64,000 bases of DNA from Chloranthus sessilifolius (Eukaryota > Streptophyta > Magnoliopsida > Chloranthales > Chloranthaceae): NCBI GenBank assembly GCA_021018995.1, contig CM037587.1, forward strand, positions 67,909,604 to 67,973,603, given 5' to 3'. Below are positions 12,975 to 23,789 of the stretch, in pieces. Every line of letters starts with the position of its first letter. The first letter of the stretch is position 1. Position numbers and translations under genes: made by a program. The notes beneath the pieces are model-generated. The model ran no database searches. It saw nothing but the letters and a program-made list of their open reading frames with translations, and was not told the DNA's origin.

Positions 12975-13345
12975 CCCGTGCGTAATTTGATCACACGCAC
13001 CACTACAAGTGCACAATCAGTCCCCTTTCAAACCAACCTTCCTTTCACAGACCGTTTCAAGACTCGATTACGTGCCTAGAAACAGACACGCGATCGGATT
13101 GAGAGCTACACCACTAGCGCGCAATAGGCCTATGCCCGACCTAGTCTCCTACCCTTGACTCCTACGTTTCCTTGATTAAGCACTTTAGGTAACACGGTTA
13201 ATTGGATTACGCACATCCCTCCATGCGCATAATTAGTCCTGATTTCATTAGGACTAGGAAACCCGCTGAGTAATTCAGCCTGTCGCTCACTGAGTGGGTG
13301 ACCGACTCAAAGTGATTAAGCGCCAGAAAAATAGCACGCAATTCA
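12975..13345. repeat. Half-site repeats in U3 of A's LTR
   Basis: Inverted pairs include GTGCGT...ACGCAC (12978-13000), CGATTACGTG...CACGCGATCG (about 13065-13096), GGATTACGCAC...ATGCGCATAATT (about 13204-13234) and GATTAAGCGCC...GCACGCAATTC (about 13314-13345). They lie upstream of the LTR TATA box at 13383, as the palindromes do in B and C. Confidence 0.55.
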
Positions 13346-13382
13346 ATTTAACGTTCAGAAATGGGCACATAATTGAATAAAA

Positions 13383-13393
13383 ACCTATAAAAT
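13383..13393 (+). promoter_or_regulatory. TATA box of A's LTR promoter
   Basis: CCTATAAAATC lies about 670 bp into the LTR and is followed by a purine-rich stretch. The position is similar to the TATA boxes in the B and C LTRs, about 885-895 bp from the LTR start. Confidence 0.6.
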
Positions 13394-13454
13394 CTTTTTT
13401 CTCGAAGAGAGAGAAAGAGGTTGCAAATTTTGAGAAATGAGAGCGTAAATTCTG

Positions 13455-13710
13455 AAACCAGAGAGCTCTGAGAATGGATCCCTAGAGCAAATTAGCCATG
13501 ATTTTAATATTCAAACTCTGAGATTTCTCACCGCAGCCCCGATTCTAATTTGTAGACCATAGCATCCTCTTTGAGTACACAACACGGGAGACTATAAAAT
13601 TCAGAGAGGAGAGACCATAAATAAAAAACCAGAGAGCTCCGAGAACGGATCCCTAGAGCAAATTAGCCATGATTTTAATATTTGAACTCCGAGATTCCTC
13701 TCCGCAACCC
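13455..13710 (+). repeat. About 86-bp direct duplication in A's LTR
   Basis: Copy 1 at about 13455-13540 and copy 2 at about 13626-13710 share a stretch with CCAGAGAGCTC, GGATCCCTAGAGCAAATTAG and GATTTTAATATT, differing at a few bases. The repeat period is about 170 bp. It lies downstream of the TATA box, in R/U5. Confidence 0.8.
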
Positions 13711-15096
13711 TGAACCTATGTATGAATTTACTTTTATTTTATACTTAGGGTTTCCCTTAGTTTAATTCATCAATTCTATTTCCAAGTTTTTAGCCGTAGC
13801 ACCCTATTTGGACCAAAATTCTCTATATCTGGTTCTACTTCCCTATTTCTAGAACCCATCCTTAATTTAACGGTTCTATCCACCGACTTTATACTTTGAT
13901 TCTACTCCAAAATCTTAATCTACAGTCCTATCATTAATTTCTGATTCTCTATATCTGATTTCAGACCCAAACTCAGTCCTAAATTTTAATCTATAATTTA
14001 ATTCTATATTTTCCTGCCATCAAAAAATTTAAAACTATAAATTTCAGTTCGTAACTTTAGTCTCTTAATTTAATTTTCTATTATAATCTCAAATTCCATT
14101 CCAAAAATACCTTTTTTTTATTATTCAAATACCAATCTATCTTTTATCTCAGCCATCTAATTTGCCCATGGGAGCTTACGGAGGGTACTCCAGAACGAGG
14201 CCAATCCTCCTTAGCATAGCAGGCCCAACCTCCCTTTTATAAATTGCTTCAGATTACTTAGTTAATTTTAATTAGTTTTTATTACAGTATAATCGATTAA
14301 TTGCACCTAGTAGGCCTCTATATCATCATTATTTGCTTTGATTTAATTTAGTATTCCAGTTTAGTTAGTCTACAGTGCAACCGTGGGAATCGGGATGATC
14401 CCATCGCGATGATGCGCTCTCTAACGATGAAAAATATAGAGTCACCACCCAGAGCTTTCGGTGTCCCCAGATACCTAGTTCATTTTTATGAGCACCTAAG
14501 TGCTAAAAATATGACTCTGAATCCGGTCTACACCAAAGGCTCTTGGGTAGGGGCTTCGGTTATCGATCAGGAAGGTGTTAGGCACCCGATCAACCCGCTT
14601 AACGCAATCTCTACTTATGACCAAAAATAAAATGATGTAAAAGCAAAGAAAATAGCTTCCACTTGCCAAAAAGGGCTTAGAATCCTATTTGTACCCCTCC
14701 GTTCCTACCGAAAAATTGGCGACGTAACGACACAAATGGGAGGATGGAGGGAGCTAGAAAGAGATAGGAGAAGAAAGGGGAGAGTTGAAGCTCTCGGGCC
14801 CTTGTAGCTCCGTAGAGGAGCCTTGCATGGCTTACTTTGATGAGCTCTTGAAGGCCTTGTATGGTGGAAAATGGGGTTCTAACTCCTAAGACTTAAAGCT
14901 AAGAGGTAGGGAAGGGAGGCTAAGGGATCACACACACTTAGGCTATGAGTTTTGGATGTAAGAACAAGCTTGGGAAGAGGTTTTGGAATTCTGGAATTTG
15001 GATGAAAATAGTGTACAAAAGGGAGGAAGAACTTCTCACTTTGAGCTCTTTCTCTCTTAAGCAAATTTCTCAGCCCCTCAACCAAGGGGGGGGGGC

Positions 15097-15109
15097 CTCT
15101 ATTTATAGG
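15097..15109 (-). promoter_or_regulatory. TATA box of C's 3' LTR
   Basis: The minus strand reads CCTATAAATAGAG, about 890 bp into the LTR and about 280 bp downstream of the palindrome array. The same box is at 49454-49466 in the 5' LTR. Confidence 0.7.
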
Positions 15110-15389
15110 AAAGGAGTGGATTAGGAGGCTACTTAGATGTTAATTGGGGTTACCAATTAGGTAATCTCAAATCTAAGGTTTCCTAGGATTTTGAGAGCAT
15201 AGAAAGGTGTGAAGGTGGTTCTAATGGTGGATGATGGGGTGAGGCTTTAAGCCACTTGGAGGGTTGCAAATAGGCAAGGAATGGGTGCAACAGAACTATC
15301 AAAACACACCCCAAAGGTTGAGGTAGTCAACAAGTCAAACCCCAAACACAAATTTCGGGGCAAAAACCTACTGTTACTGTTCATATGCC

Positions 15390-15641
15390 TGGCACAACTA
15401 ATAGTTGCGCCAGGCAAATGCATAGTAAAATAGTGAGGAACAGTGTTGGAAGTTAGCTCGCAGGGTGGGGGCCTCCTTTTAAACTTGGCGCAACTATTAG
15501 TTGCGCCAGGCTTAAAATTAGGGAGGATTGGCCTGGCGCAACTAATAGTTGCGCCAGGTAAAATTTATACTCGGCGTAACTATTAGTTGTGCCAGGCCAT
15601 TTCTGGGGAGAAAGAGCCTGGCGCGACTAATAGTTGCGCCA
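15390..15641. repeat. Palindrome array in U3 of C's 3' LTR (5 copies)
   Basis: Five copies of a 23-bp palindrome: arm TGGCGCAACTA, one central A or T, then the reverse complement of the arm. Copies start at 15390, 15486, 15534, 15572 and 15619. Start-to-start distances are 96, 48, 38 and 47 bp. Some arms carry one changed base. The matching array in the 5' LTR is at 49747-49988. Confidence 0.92.
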
Positions 15642-15993
15642 AATCCCTAAGGGGGGGGCCACCTTGAAATTACCTTCCTGCCTTCCGGGTTCGGACTGCC
15701 ATATCTTCTGATATATATCTCTGATTGGGGAAATTCTTGGTCTGTTGGAAAGCTGACGACCTCTACTCTTTAGTGGTATAAGAGTTGGTTGCTGTAGAGG
15801 GTTGTAGCTAGTTTTGGTGCACCCCTCCTTCTTATTGCCTGGGAAGGTTAAAAAAGGGTTCTAAGGGTCGGGTTGGTTTCTGGGTTATCTAGGGTGATTC
15901 CTAAGGGTTCCATACATGCCATCAAAAGCTCAAAAATGTGCCTCTCTCGAAATGTGTTTCGATCAGGCCTTGGGCCAAATTTGGGTGTCTACA

Positions 15994-16038
15994 GATGCCC
16001 CTCTTTGGTATCTGATCACTAATGATCGAATGCCAAAG
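15994..16038 (-). promoter_or_regulatory. Polypurine tract and adjoining hairpin of C
   Basis: In the sense direction (minus) a hairpin spans 16038-16003, with 16-base arms, 13 of them Watson-Crick paired, and the 4-base loop 16019-16022. It is followed by AAAGAGGGGCATC and the LTR start TGTAGACACC. The tract is the plus-strand primer of this class, and the hairpin touches it. Confidence 0.8.
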
Positions 16039-17315
16039 AAAAGAGACATCTGAAGAGGCCCAAGGCATCACTGACAGGTACACTGTATCCAGAACGAACT
16101 TCAAACATCATATGAGTAACACGGTGAGAAAACGAAAGCCCTGGAGTGTCAGGCTAATCATTCGGTTCTCGAGGTAATCGGTTCCCAAGCGCTTAGCGAC
16201 ATTACTGGGCATAACCGAGGTGGAATGAGTTGCGAAAGCCCAATAGCTGAGAAAAATGTTCGCCTCTCGAGTTGCGAAAGCCCGTTAGTCAGGAAAAACG
16301 TCCGCTTCTCAAGATGATTTGAAGGTGATTGATGTTCGAGATTCATTCTGAATGCAACAACTTTGTAAGTAAGGGGGGTGATCGACCCACATTCAAAGAT
16401 AGGCACGAAGTAAACAAACGCAAAGCTCCACAGTTTGCGTCCAATCCTACAAGGCATTTGATGACCTTTTTGGATTATTCGCGGGTGCCTCTGCTGAAAG
16501 CAGGGTTCGAGATCTTTGGGCGAACCCATCGATCCCAAAGTTTATTTAGCATGACCACCTGGGCGAAGTGAATAGATGTCACAACGCTTTTTAGGGGTGC
16601 GTGCTATTTTTCAAAATGCGCCTTGGATCCACATGACCCAGAGCGTCCAACTTCAAATACCACTAAACAGATCCAACCAGTTACCGAGTGCTAACCCAAA
16701 AGGGACATCCAATCCTAGTTTCTGCCAACAATGATCATAAGCATCAATTAACTATACATAAACATGCACCCATTAGGGGTAATAAGCAACAACAAAGGCG
16801 ATGGAAGCCCCGGCCCGGACCCGCCCGGGTACAATTTATGAGGACAAATGACCATCATACGGATACCCAGACGCATGGCGTACACTTTATAGGGATACCG
16901 CTGCCCATACAGGTTTTAAGTCTGAGGAAAATAAAAGGGAAATGAACCCTTCTGAATGCATGGTTGCACATAGTTTGATTGGCACATAATCTCATCCTCG
17001 ATAGGTTGGTTTAAACCAACGATTGACCTTTTTTAACGGAGAATCTGAAGCCTAAGGCACTTAAGTTCTCATGAGTCTAAGCGCTTGTCGTAAAAATTTA
17101 TCAGTGGAGTTGATCTGATCGAAACATTGACTATTTGACCGAGATTGACACTGTTGCTCCTGTCATAAGACAAGATCCGGAGATCTAAGGCGAACCTCTG
17201 ACTCAGGACTTCGATGTGGCACAACTGTATTGCTGATAAAATATTGATGTTTTACCGCTTTATGCTTGTGCGCTGAAAAGGAGTTCAAATCTGTTTTTAA
17301 TTTTTCTATCATTTT
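16039..17315. other. C 3' untranslated region with blocks shared with B
   Basis: No gene is seen. Stretches near 16188-16225 (containing GCGACATTACTGGGCATAAC) and 16829-16925 (containing GGATACCCAGA and ATACAGGTTTTAAG) are clearly matched in B at about 52143-52180 and 52923-53018. A short direct repeat, GTTGCGAAAGCCC, occurs at about 16229 and 16272. Confidence 0.6.
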
Positions 17316-17319
17316 ATGC

Positions 17320-17630
17320 GATTTTCTATCATCTTATGCGAATTTTTTGGAATTTTGGAGTTATTATTTTATGTGATATTTTGGATTTTTATGTGAATTT
17401 TTTTGGAGTTTTGGAGTTATTATTTTATGTGAATTTTCGAATTTTTATGTGAATTTTTTGGAGTTTTAGAGTTATTATTTTATGTGAATTTTTGGATTTT
17501 TATGTGAAATTTTTTTAGAGTTTTATATGGATTTTTTTTTTAGTTATATGTGGATTTTTCTCCTGAATATTTTTGGAGTTTTATATGGATTTTTTGGAGT
17601 TTTATGTGGATTTTTCTCGTGAATATTTCC
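17320..17630. repeat. T-rich tandem repeat in C
   Basis: Irregular tandem copies of a T-rich unit with TTTTATGTGAATTTTT and TTGGAGTTTTGGAGTTATTA, about 60 bp per unit, with roughly four to five copies. It lies upstream of the palindromes of antisense unit 1. Confidence 0.7.
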
Positions 17631-17779
17631 GGCTCACTGTGGGGATTGTATTTTTCTGGATTTTCCTTGTGTGTAGGACCGGGGTGCTTGTTGACCTCGG
17701 CCCGTCCTTATTCTAGCACAGCTTCCTTGGCAAGTCGAAGGATGACCGAAATGCTGTCTTGGGACCCGGCCAGTGTACC

Positions 17780-17899
17780 TGGCGCAACTATTAGTTGCGC
17801 CAGGCCATTATGGGACCAGAAATAGGCTGGCGCAACTAATAGTTGAGCCAAGCCAAAGGAAGGCAAACATTTGCCTGATGCAACTAAGGTTTGGCTAGG
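17780..17899. repeat. Palindrome array upstream of C antisense unit 1
   Basis: Two good copies of the C-family 23-bp palindrome start at 17780 and 17828 (48 bp apart). A decayed third copy begins near 17876, again 48 bp on. A TATA-like ATTTAAAATA follows at 17901-17910 on the + strand. Confidence 0.88.
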
Positions 17900-17900
17900 C

Positions 17901-17945
17901 ATTTAAAATAGCCTGAACTCGGGCAGTGGGGTCTCATTTCAAATT
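17901..17945 (+). promoter_or_regulatory. Promoter region of C antisense unit 1
   Basis: TATA-like ATTTAAAATA (17901-17910), then GGGCAGTGGGGTCT, directly below the palindrome array. The GGCAGTGGGG motif recurs in the promoter of unit 2 (about 22224), so the two promoters look related. Confidence 0.5.
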
Positions 17946-17949
17946 TTTC

Positions 17950-20900
17950 CCCCTCTCTTCCTCTTTGAAATCGAAAACTGCTCCCCCTCTCCCTAGGGTT
18001 CCTTTATGTTGCTTTTAGCGTGCCCATTGCCGTTGTTTCGTTTGCGGATCGATCGCGGACCTACGCTAGACAAAAAAACCCATTTTCTTCATAAGGTAAT
18101 CTTTTAAACTCTTTTTTCTTGATTTTTCTTGCTTTTTGTTATGCAAATGTATCATGATCTTGCATTTCTAGATGAAGAATAGTTTATTTTTGTTGTGGTT
18201 GATGATGTGTGAATGATCTTTTATGAATGATGCGTTCTCCTTCTTTTCTTTTTTTTGGGTTTTATGCGTAATATATGCAAATAATAATTTTTTGTTTTTA
18301 TTTGTGCCTAGAAAAGGGGTTTTATTTTGTTATTTTTTGTTTTTTATCTCAAAGCAAGGATTTTATACATCCTTTTTGACAACTAGTTTAGAAAAAGGTA
18401 ATTTCTAATGATTTTTGGTTTCTACATATTGAAGACTAATTAAGGAGAAAGTGTTTGTTTGTTTTTTATTTTTTTATATATAGTATGCAAGAAGGATTCT
18501 TTTTTGCTTGATTTTATGGTCCATGAAGAGAAGGATTCTTTTGTTGTTGTTTTTTTGTTTCCTGATTTATAAGGAAAGGATTTTTTTTTGCTTTTAGGAA
18601 CATAAAATGAAAGACCTTTTTTAGTTTTTCTAAACAGAAAGAAAGAGATTTTTTGTTTCCTATTTTTAGAGGCGTAAAGAAAGGACTTTTTTTTTGTTTT
18701 TTTTTTTTGGATGTGTATCTCTCATTTTTTTTTTTTAACAGTAGGAAAGACCTTTTTTTTGTTTTTATGATTTTCGAGGTATAAAGTGAAGGACTTAGTT
18801 TTTCTAAACAGAAAGAAAGAGATTTTTTTGTTTCCCTAGACATAAAGGGAGGATTTCTTTTTCTAAGTGTAAAAGAGGGGCCTTTTCTTTTTTTCTTTTT
18901 GGAGTGATAAAAGAACAATTTTATTTGCTTCTAACTTGCTTTATTTTCAAAGATAGGAAGGGAAAATTTTATTTATTATCTTTTTCTGAAGAAAAGACTC
19001 TTCTTTTTTTTTGTTTTGCATTTTCAGCCTAAAAATGGATTTTTTTTTTTGTTGTTTCTTTTTGGATGTGTATCTCTCATTTTTTTTGTGATATGTGAAA
19101 AGGAAGGGGGAAGGTGAGCATACTTACCTCCCTTTTTGCAGCATAGGATATCATGGCCTTTTATCATTGATCCGTTCTGACGTGATTGCTTTGTTGCCCC
19201 AGCATGTCGGGCGATGATGAGCACGTCCCTGAGGAGGGCCACGAGGAGGGGCCCGAGATAGTGTACGGTCCGCGAGGAGAGTAGTTCCTTTGGGTGGAGC
19301 GGAGAGCGGGCCCATGGCTCGAGATGCAGGGTGAGGCTGCCCGGGTCGGTCTCCTCCATCAGCAGCACACTCACATCTCCAATTTCGGAATCGCGGGCAA
19401 GGTAAAAGCTAGGTTTAGTTTCTTTCCTTTGCGCAGTTTTTCTTTACCTCTGCCATCTGATGTGTATATATTTTTTTTTGGGTGCAGGAGCTGCCCAACA
19501 TTGTGTTCCACGGGGGTGGCTTGATTTCCACGAGTTCTACCTTTATGTCCCCCCTGTGGTGAAAGTTTTGTTGGAGTAGGTGGGCTTCGGGGAGTTCTTG
19601 TCCTGCCCTGCCATGAGGGCGGATGCCGCCTATTTGAAGGCCCTCATTGAGCAGTTCCATCCCGAGACCATGACGTTCCACATGCCGTATGCCGAGTTGA
19701 CGCTGACGCCCGTTGATTGGGCCATGATTACTAGCATTAGGATCGACGGAGTCCTGATATCCACCTTGGTGGTACCGAGCTTGGAGGACATAATTCGATT
19801 GATCGGGGCCTATCCTCCTCGTGGGCAGACCCATGGCACAGAGGTCAAGATGTCCTGGCTGACCTCCCTCTTTTCTGTTGATGAGCTGGTGGACCTAGGC
19901 CAGCCAAATCGGGTGCTTTACATCGCGCCAGAGCGGGCGATCGTTCTAGCTCGCATCACCCTCCTACTCCTGCTGGGCAAGACCCTTTTTACAAATGCCA
20001 GTGGGGGATGGGTCAGCCTGGCCCTGTTGAGTGTGATGGATAATTGGGGCGATGTTCCCAGGCATGACTGAGGAGGGGCAAGATACGCCTGACTGATGTA
20101 CAACTTATCTCGGGTCACGACCGGGGACTCGAAGTCTGCCGTGGAATTTTTGGCCGTTCTGGAGGTAATTCCTCACCCCTTCGCTTTTGTTATCGCTAAT
20201 CATTTACTCATCATTTTTCTTTTTTGACTAATCCATTTATATTACTGACCTGCTCTCGTGCCATGCCCCTTTTTTAGGTATGGGGATACCACCACTTTCA
20301 CCCTGGGCGCCCACTCCTTTTCACGGAGGTGTTCACCTATCCCCTCCTCAGCAACTAGCATCAGGCCCGACGCCGTGACGTGGGCCTAAAGCACCTGGAA
20401 ATGGGACTAGGTCCCAGCTTGATTTGATGGTGCCTGAGCAGGTGATAATTTTTCAACCCTAGTTTACTTTTAGCTTGGTCATTTCTTTTGATTGAGGCAT
20501 TGCTTATTTGGTCTCTCTTGCCTTTTAATTTTGAGCAGATCCTCCCCGATCCGTACCTGGCATCCCCCTTCTGGGACTGAGCAGCCGTGGGTGCCTCCCG
20601 CCTATTCAACAACCGCCGCATCGTCTTCTTTTATGGAGCGTGGGCCAAATGCTACTATTAGGGGGAGAGGGTGGTGCATCAATTCCAGGGCTACTATGCC
20701 ATACCCGTGGACCCACCAGCTGACGTTTGGAGTCCTGCTGGCAGTATTGAGTTGACAGCGGCCTTTTTCAACAATGGGTTCCCCATTCGCGCCCTCCATG
20801 TGCCTGGGGATTATCATGCTTGGTAAGAGTGCCTCCCCTACCGATTCATCTTGTCGCGTTTTATCCCTAGCACTAGTTTCCTTGCGTTCGGGGGCCCACT

Positions 20901-21670
20901 CGGTCAGGAAACTTCTCCCCAGCTTGGATTTGTTTTTTTCTTTCACTTTTACTCGGCCTTGGTCCTATTTGAATAGATTCTTCTCTGGTTCACAGTTTTA
21001 TCCGGGAGATGGTTTGGACAATGAGGGTGGGCCGAGTGCTGCTGACATGTCAGGGGTAGATCCCTCTAGTGCTGGTCCTTCTTGTGTGGGTCCCTTGGGT
21101 GAGGGTTCCTTAGGTGCTGGTTCATCGGGTACCTCTCAGGCGGGTGTCCTTGGTGGGGGTCCATCTGTAGCTTATGGGACCTTTCGGCATCTTGACGATA
21201 GCTTCCTCTCAGATCTTTGTGCCGACGTGGACCGGCAGGCACGGCTCTCTGCCGAGGTGGCCCGCATTCCTCCTCCTAAGGTGGTCCCTGGGGTGAGTTT
21301 TCAGATGAACCGTTTCTCCTTATTTTGGTTTCCTTCGGTACATGCTGTCAGGGGTGTTCTATCAATTGAATTTTGTATCGTAGGACTTCAACTCAGCTAT
21401 GGAATATGCAGAGTACCATCGTCATCTGGCAGAGCTTCGGGAGGTGGAGACGGTGAGTTCCTGGCTGCTCAACTCCCCCTTTTTTTTTTCATTATCATTG
21501 GCCCCTTGACTGATTTTGTCCTTGACTGTGCCTTGCAGCATGCCTGAGCTAAGGAGTCGCGTTCCTTGCTCAGTAGGATTTCGTAGGCATGGTCTAGAGT
21601 GGGGGACATGAGGACCTATCAGAGCTCCTCTCGCCGTCGCAAGAAGTCCAAGGGAGCGAGCAAGGAATAG
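17950..21670 (+). pseudogene. C antisense unit 1: PMD (plant mobile domain) protein
   Basis: Gene opposite to C's pol, with a 5' untranslated exon (to about 18096), a long T-rich first intron, an ATG at 19204 (MSGDDEHVPEEGHEEGPE) and several further GT-AG introns, ending in a basic tail near 21670. PMD signatures: AYLKALIEQFHPETMTFHM and LTPVDWAMITSIRIDGV at about 19628-19750, then LARITLLLLLGKTLFTNASG at about 19948-20005. It is collinear with B unit 1 exon by exon. PMD proteins of the host act in the nucleus in silencing and genome stability; the role in the element is unknown. The copy is broken in several places. Start choice rests on the match to B. Confidence 0.78.
18097..19203 (+). other. 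Long T-rich first intron of C antisense unit 1
   Basis: A donor-like ATAAG|GTAATC lies near 18096 and the acceptor CCCCAG precedes the ATG at 19204. The intron is T-rich with irregular repeats of an AGAAAGGACTTTTTTT-like unit, mirroring the repeat-filled first intron of B unit 1. Confidence 0.6.
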
Positions 21671-22043
21671 GCCATTAGTTTCCTTCAGCATTTTGGATTT
21701 TATTTGGGATCTATTTTTAAACAATTTGGAGAATGGTTGGTGTAGTACTTTTGGAAACAAATTTGATTTTTTTATAATTATTTGGGAAATGGTCTTGCTT
21801 TGATTTTATGCTCCGCTTGCTTGGCATCAAATCTGTTTCTCTGCAGGATGTGCCTGCTTCATACGCCTTTTAGAGAGTGGCCTTTTGGGTCGCATGCCTC
21901 AATGTAGGATCAATCCTACACATAATAAAATAATCCACAAGTCATTGATGGTCGGAAGTGTCAACACATATAAAATCAACAAATAGGGCAGAAGTCCCCT
22001 CTTCAGTTCAGCCTTGAGATGCCTGGAGGGGGGGGTTTTAGTC

Positions 22044-22210
22044 TGGCGCAACTATTAGTTGCGCCAGGCTAAAGTGCCAAGGAAATTTCACTGGCGCAAC
22101 TAATAGTTGCGCCAGGCCAAATTGGGGGTTCAAATGCACTGGTGCAACTATTAGTTGTGCCAGGCCAAAATAGGGACAGTAATGTGCTGGCGCAACTATT
22201 AGTTGTGCCA
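22044..22210. repeat. Palindrome array between C antisense units (4 copies, exact 48-bp pitch)
   Basis: Four C-family palindromes start at 22044, 22092, 22140 and 22188, exactly 48 bp apart: 23-bp palindrome plus 25-bp spacer. Spacers differ in sequence. The central base is A in one copy and T in three. The array ends about 24 bp before the TATA-like box of unit 2. Confidence 0.95.
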
Positions 22211-22223
22211 GCTTTGGCCTGCC

Positions 22224-22245
22224 GGCAGTGGGGCCTTATATGCCC
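22224..22245 (+). promoter_or_regulatory. Promoter of C antisense unit 2
   Basis: GGCAGTGGGG is followed by the TATA-like CCTTATATGCCC (22234-22245), about 24 bp below the last palindrome and about 90 bp above the ATG at 22339. B has CCTTATAACC at the matching place. Confidence 0.6.
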
Positions 22246-22338
22246 GAATTGAACTAGAAATTGTTTCTTTTTTGTTTGACTTGGCTCCTTTGACCGACAT
22301 TTTTAGCTCTTGTCTTCCTAAAAGTTCCTTGTATGTTC

Positions 22339-23789
22339 ATGAATCCGCCTCCTAACCCTCCCTTAGGTGGAGGGTCCGAAGCCAATGTATCCTCTTTGTC
22401 GGGCTTGGGGCCCAAGTTCCTGGCGGCTTGGTTTGGGAGTCTGAACGAGAGCGAGCTCGCCGACTTGGGGTGCCTTGGGCTATCTCGCCTTCCTTCTTTC
22501 TTAGAGATTCCTCTTCGGTGGGAGCTCCTTCATGCCGCCGCTTCGTGCTAGGATGTGAACCTCCATATATTCCGTTTTGGGAAGCGGGAGTTGACCCCAA
22601 CCCTTGAGGAACTGTCCAATCTGTCTGGCCTAAAGGTTCATAGGGACCTTGCAAGAGTTATGCCTAGGCCCGGGTATTCCAGATCTATTCACCTTACTCT
22701 TAGTTTGAAGAAATCCGAGTATGAGAAAAGCCTCGTCGGGGGGCCCACAAGGTGTTCGTTGAAATTCCTCAAAGAACTTTTTGGTGATGAAAGCCTCCGA
22801 AGATTGCCGGTTAGGAGTGTCTTTAACGTGAAAGCTCTAACACTTGGTCTTATCTCTGAAATCCTCTTCTACATCGGGGGAGAGAGCTTCTCATTGACTG
22901 TTTGTGATATTTTGATGGAATTGGAGGCAGGCCGGTCCATGATGCATTTGGTGCTTGCCTTCAGGGATGCCCCTTGTTGCTCCAGGTCTGGCTGGGTGAG
23001 CATTTTGCCGTTTTAGGGCCCGTGCCTCGCTTCTATGTTGCTCGAGGTGAAGTGGCCCACTGTTTTTTGGGTAGATGCCACTTACTCCCCCAGGGTGATA
23101 CGTCGGCTCTGAAACTTTGGTTGGTCGATGCTGAGCTGACATGGAGGCTTCCTTGGTTGGATCGAACCTTCCCAGTGATTCGTTCTAGAGACCATGAGGG
23201 CATCACCCTCCTAAGACTGACCGGCAGCACCTTCTACTTCCCATTTCGGGTGTTGCATCAGTTTGGCTGCCCTTAGTAGGTGCCTTGTGTGGCCAGACCC
23301 CCTTTATGTGATTTGGTCTTTTCCAGGGGATCCTCTGGAGACATAGACCAGATTGTTGCTCTTTGGGAGACGCGACGGTCGACCCTGATGTGTGATTTTG
23401 AGCAGGGAGACTCAGTTAGAACTTCTCCTGAGTATGAGACCTGGCTGTTGACTGAGTGGCCTGCCACCGATGGCCCAAATTTGTCAGAGAGCATTGAGGC
23501 TGGAGGCCCCTGGCTAAAGAAAGAAGTGGCGCTCTAGACCTGTATTGAGCTATTGGTGGATGAGAAGAGGGTCCTGCAAGAATTCTTGGTATGCGAGAGG
23601 GTTAGAGTAGTCGCAGCGGAGGGCGAGGTTCTTCGTTTGAAAGAATCACTGGGCGTTGCTTTTGGAGCCGCCTACTCTTCTCGAAAGAGGTTCAAAAGCC
23701 TGCATGGTCGTTGGCTGACTGAGAGGAATGTCCGAGAGGATGATCTTTATGCTGAGATTAGCACTTTGAAGCGCGAGTTGAGCCATTGA
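22339..23789 (+). pseudogene. C antisense unit 2: DUF7745-like protein with coiled coil
   Basis: A second gene opposite to pol, apparently with few or no introns. The N-terminal part has GPKFLAAWFGSLNESELADL, then FRFGKRELTPTLEELSNLSG, and GGPTRCSLKFLKELFGD. These resemble the DUF7745-type domain of plant mobile-element proteins (CFTF-x-LTPTLEE-like start, and a W-L-xx-H block at LQVWLGEHFAVLGP near 22980). The C-terminal part (about 23550-23790) is heptad-like and charged, a probable coiled coil. It is collinear with B unit 2, which supports its reality. Start chosen at the ATG nearest the promoter. Broken copy. The family name is a recognition by eye and could be wrong. Confidence 0.65.

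Larger units (their letters stand above)
1..14373 (+). mobile_element. Element A: old Ty3/gypsy Tat-clade retrotransposon (3' part)
   Basis: The window opens inside the pol gene of a Tat-clade LTR element: end of the second RNase H and integrase on the + strand (1-1590). It continues through an antisense gene block on the minus strand (about 10.1-3.2 kb), a hairpin and polypurine tract (12677-12716) and the start of the 3' LTR at 12717. The LTR is cut at 14373 by element C, and a scrap probably resumes at 50322-50364. The pol part is broken in several places. It is the oldest of the four elements, since C lies inside its LTR. Clade assignment rests on the connector and integrase style and on the antisense PMD gene, which is known from Tat elements. 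Confidence 0.8.
12717..14373 (+). repeat. Element A 3' LTR (part, interrupted by C)
   Basis: It starts TATAGACACC directly after the polypurine tract; B and C LTRs start TGTAGACACC in the sense direction. It contains a U3 with half-site repeats (about 12975-13345), a TATA box (CCTATAAAATC at 13383-13393) and a downstream R/U5 part. The end is not seen: element C is inserted at 14373/14374. The other LTR lies outside the window. Confidence 0.75.
14374..15993 (-). repeat. Element C 3' LTR
   Basis: About 1.62 kb and near identical to 48747-50321. In the sense direction (minus strand) it starts TGTAGACACC and ends GGTTGCACT, where the other copy ends GGTTGCACA. The palindrome array, TATA box and R/U5 follow in that order. 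Confidence 0.88.

Noticed and set aside
18514-18918. Lys-rich minus-strand frame in C
   Set aside because: It is the complement of the T-rich first intron of unit 1; composition artefact.
22044-22210. A true CRISPR array
   Set aside because: The repeats are regular and palindromic, but the DNA is a plant retrotransposon with eukaryotic introns and TATA boxes and no cas genes; repeats vary between copies and are placed at promoters.
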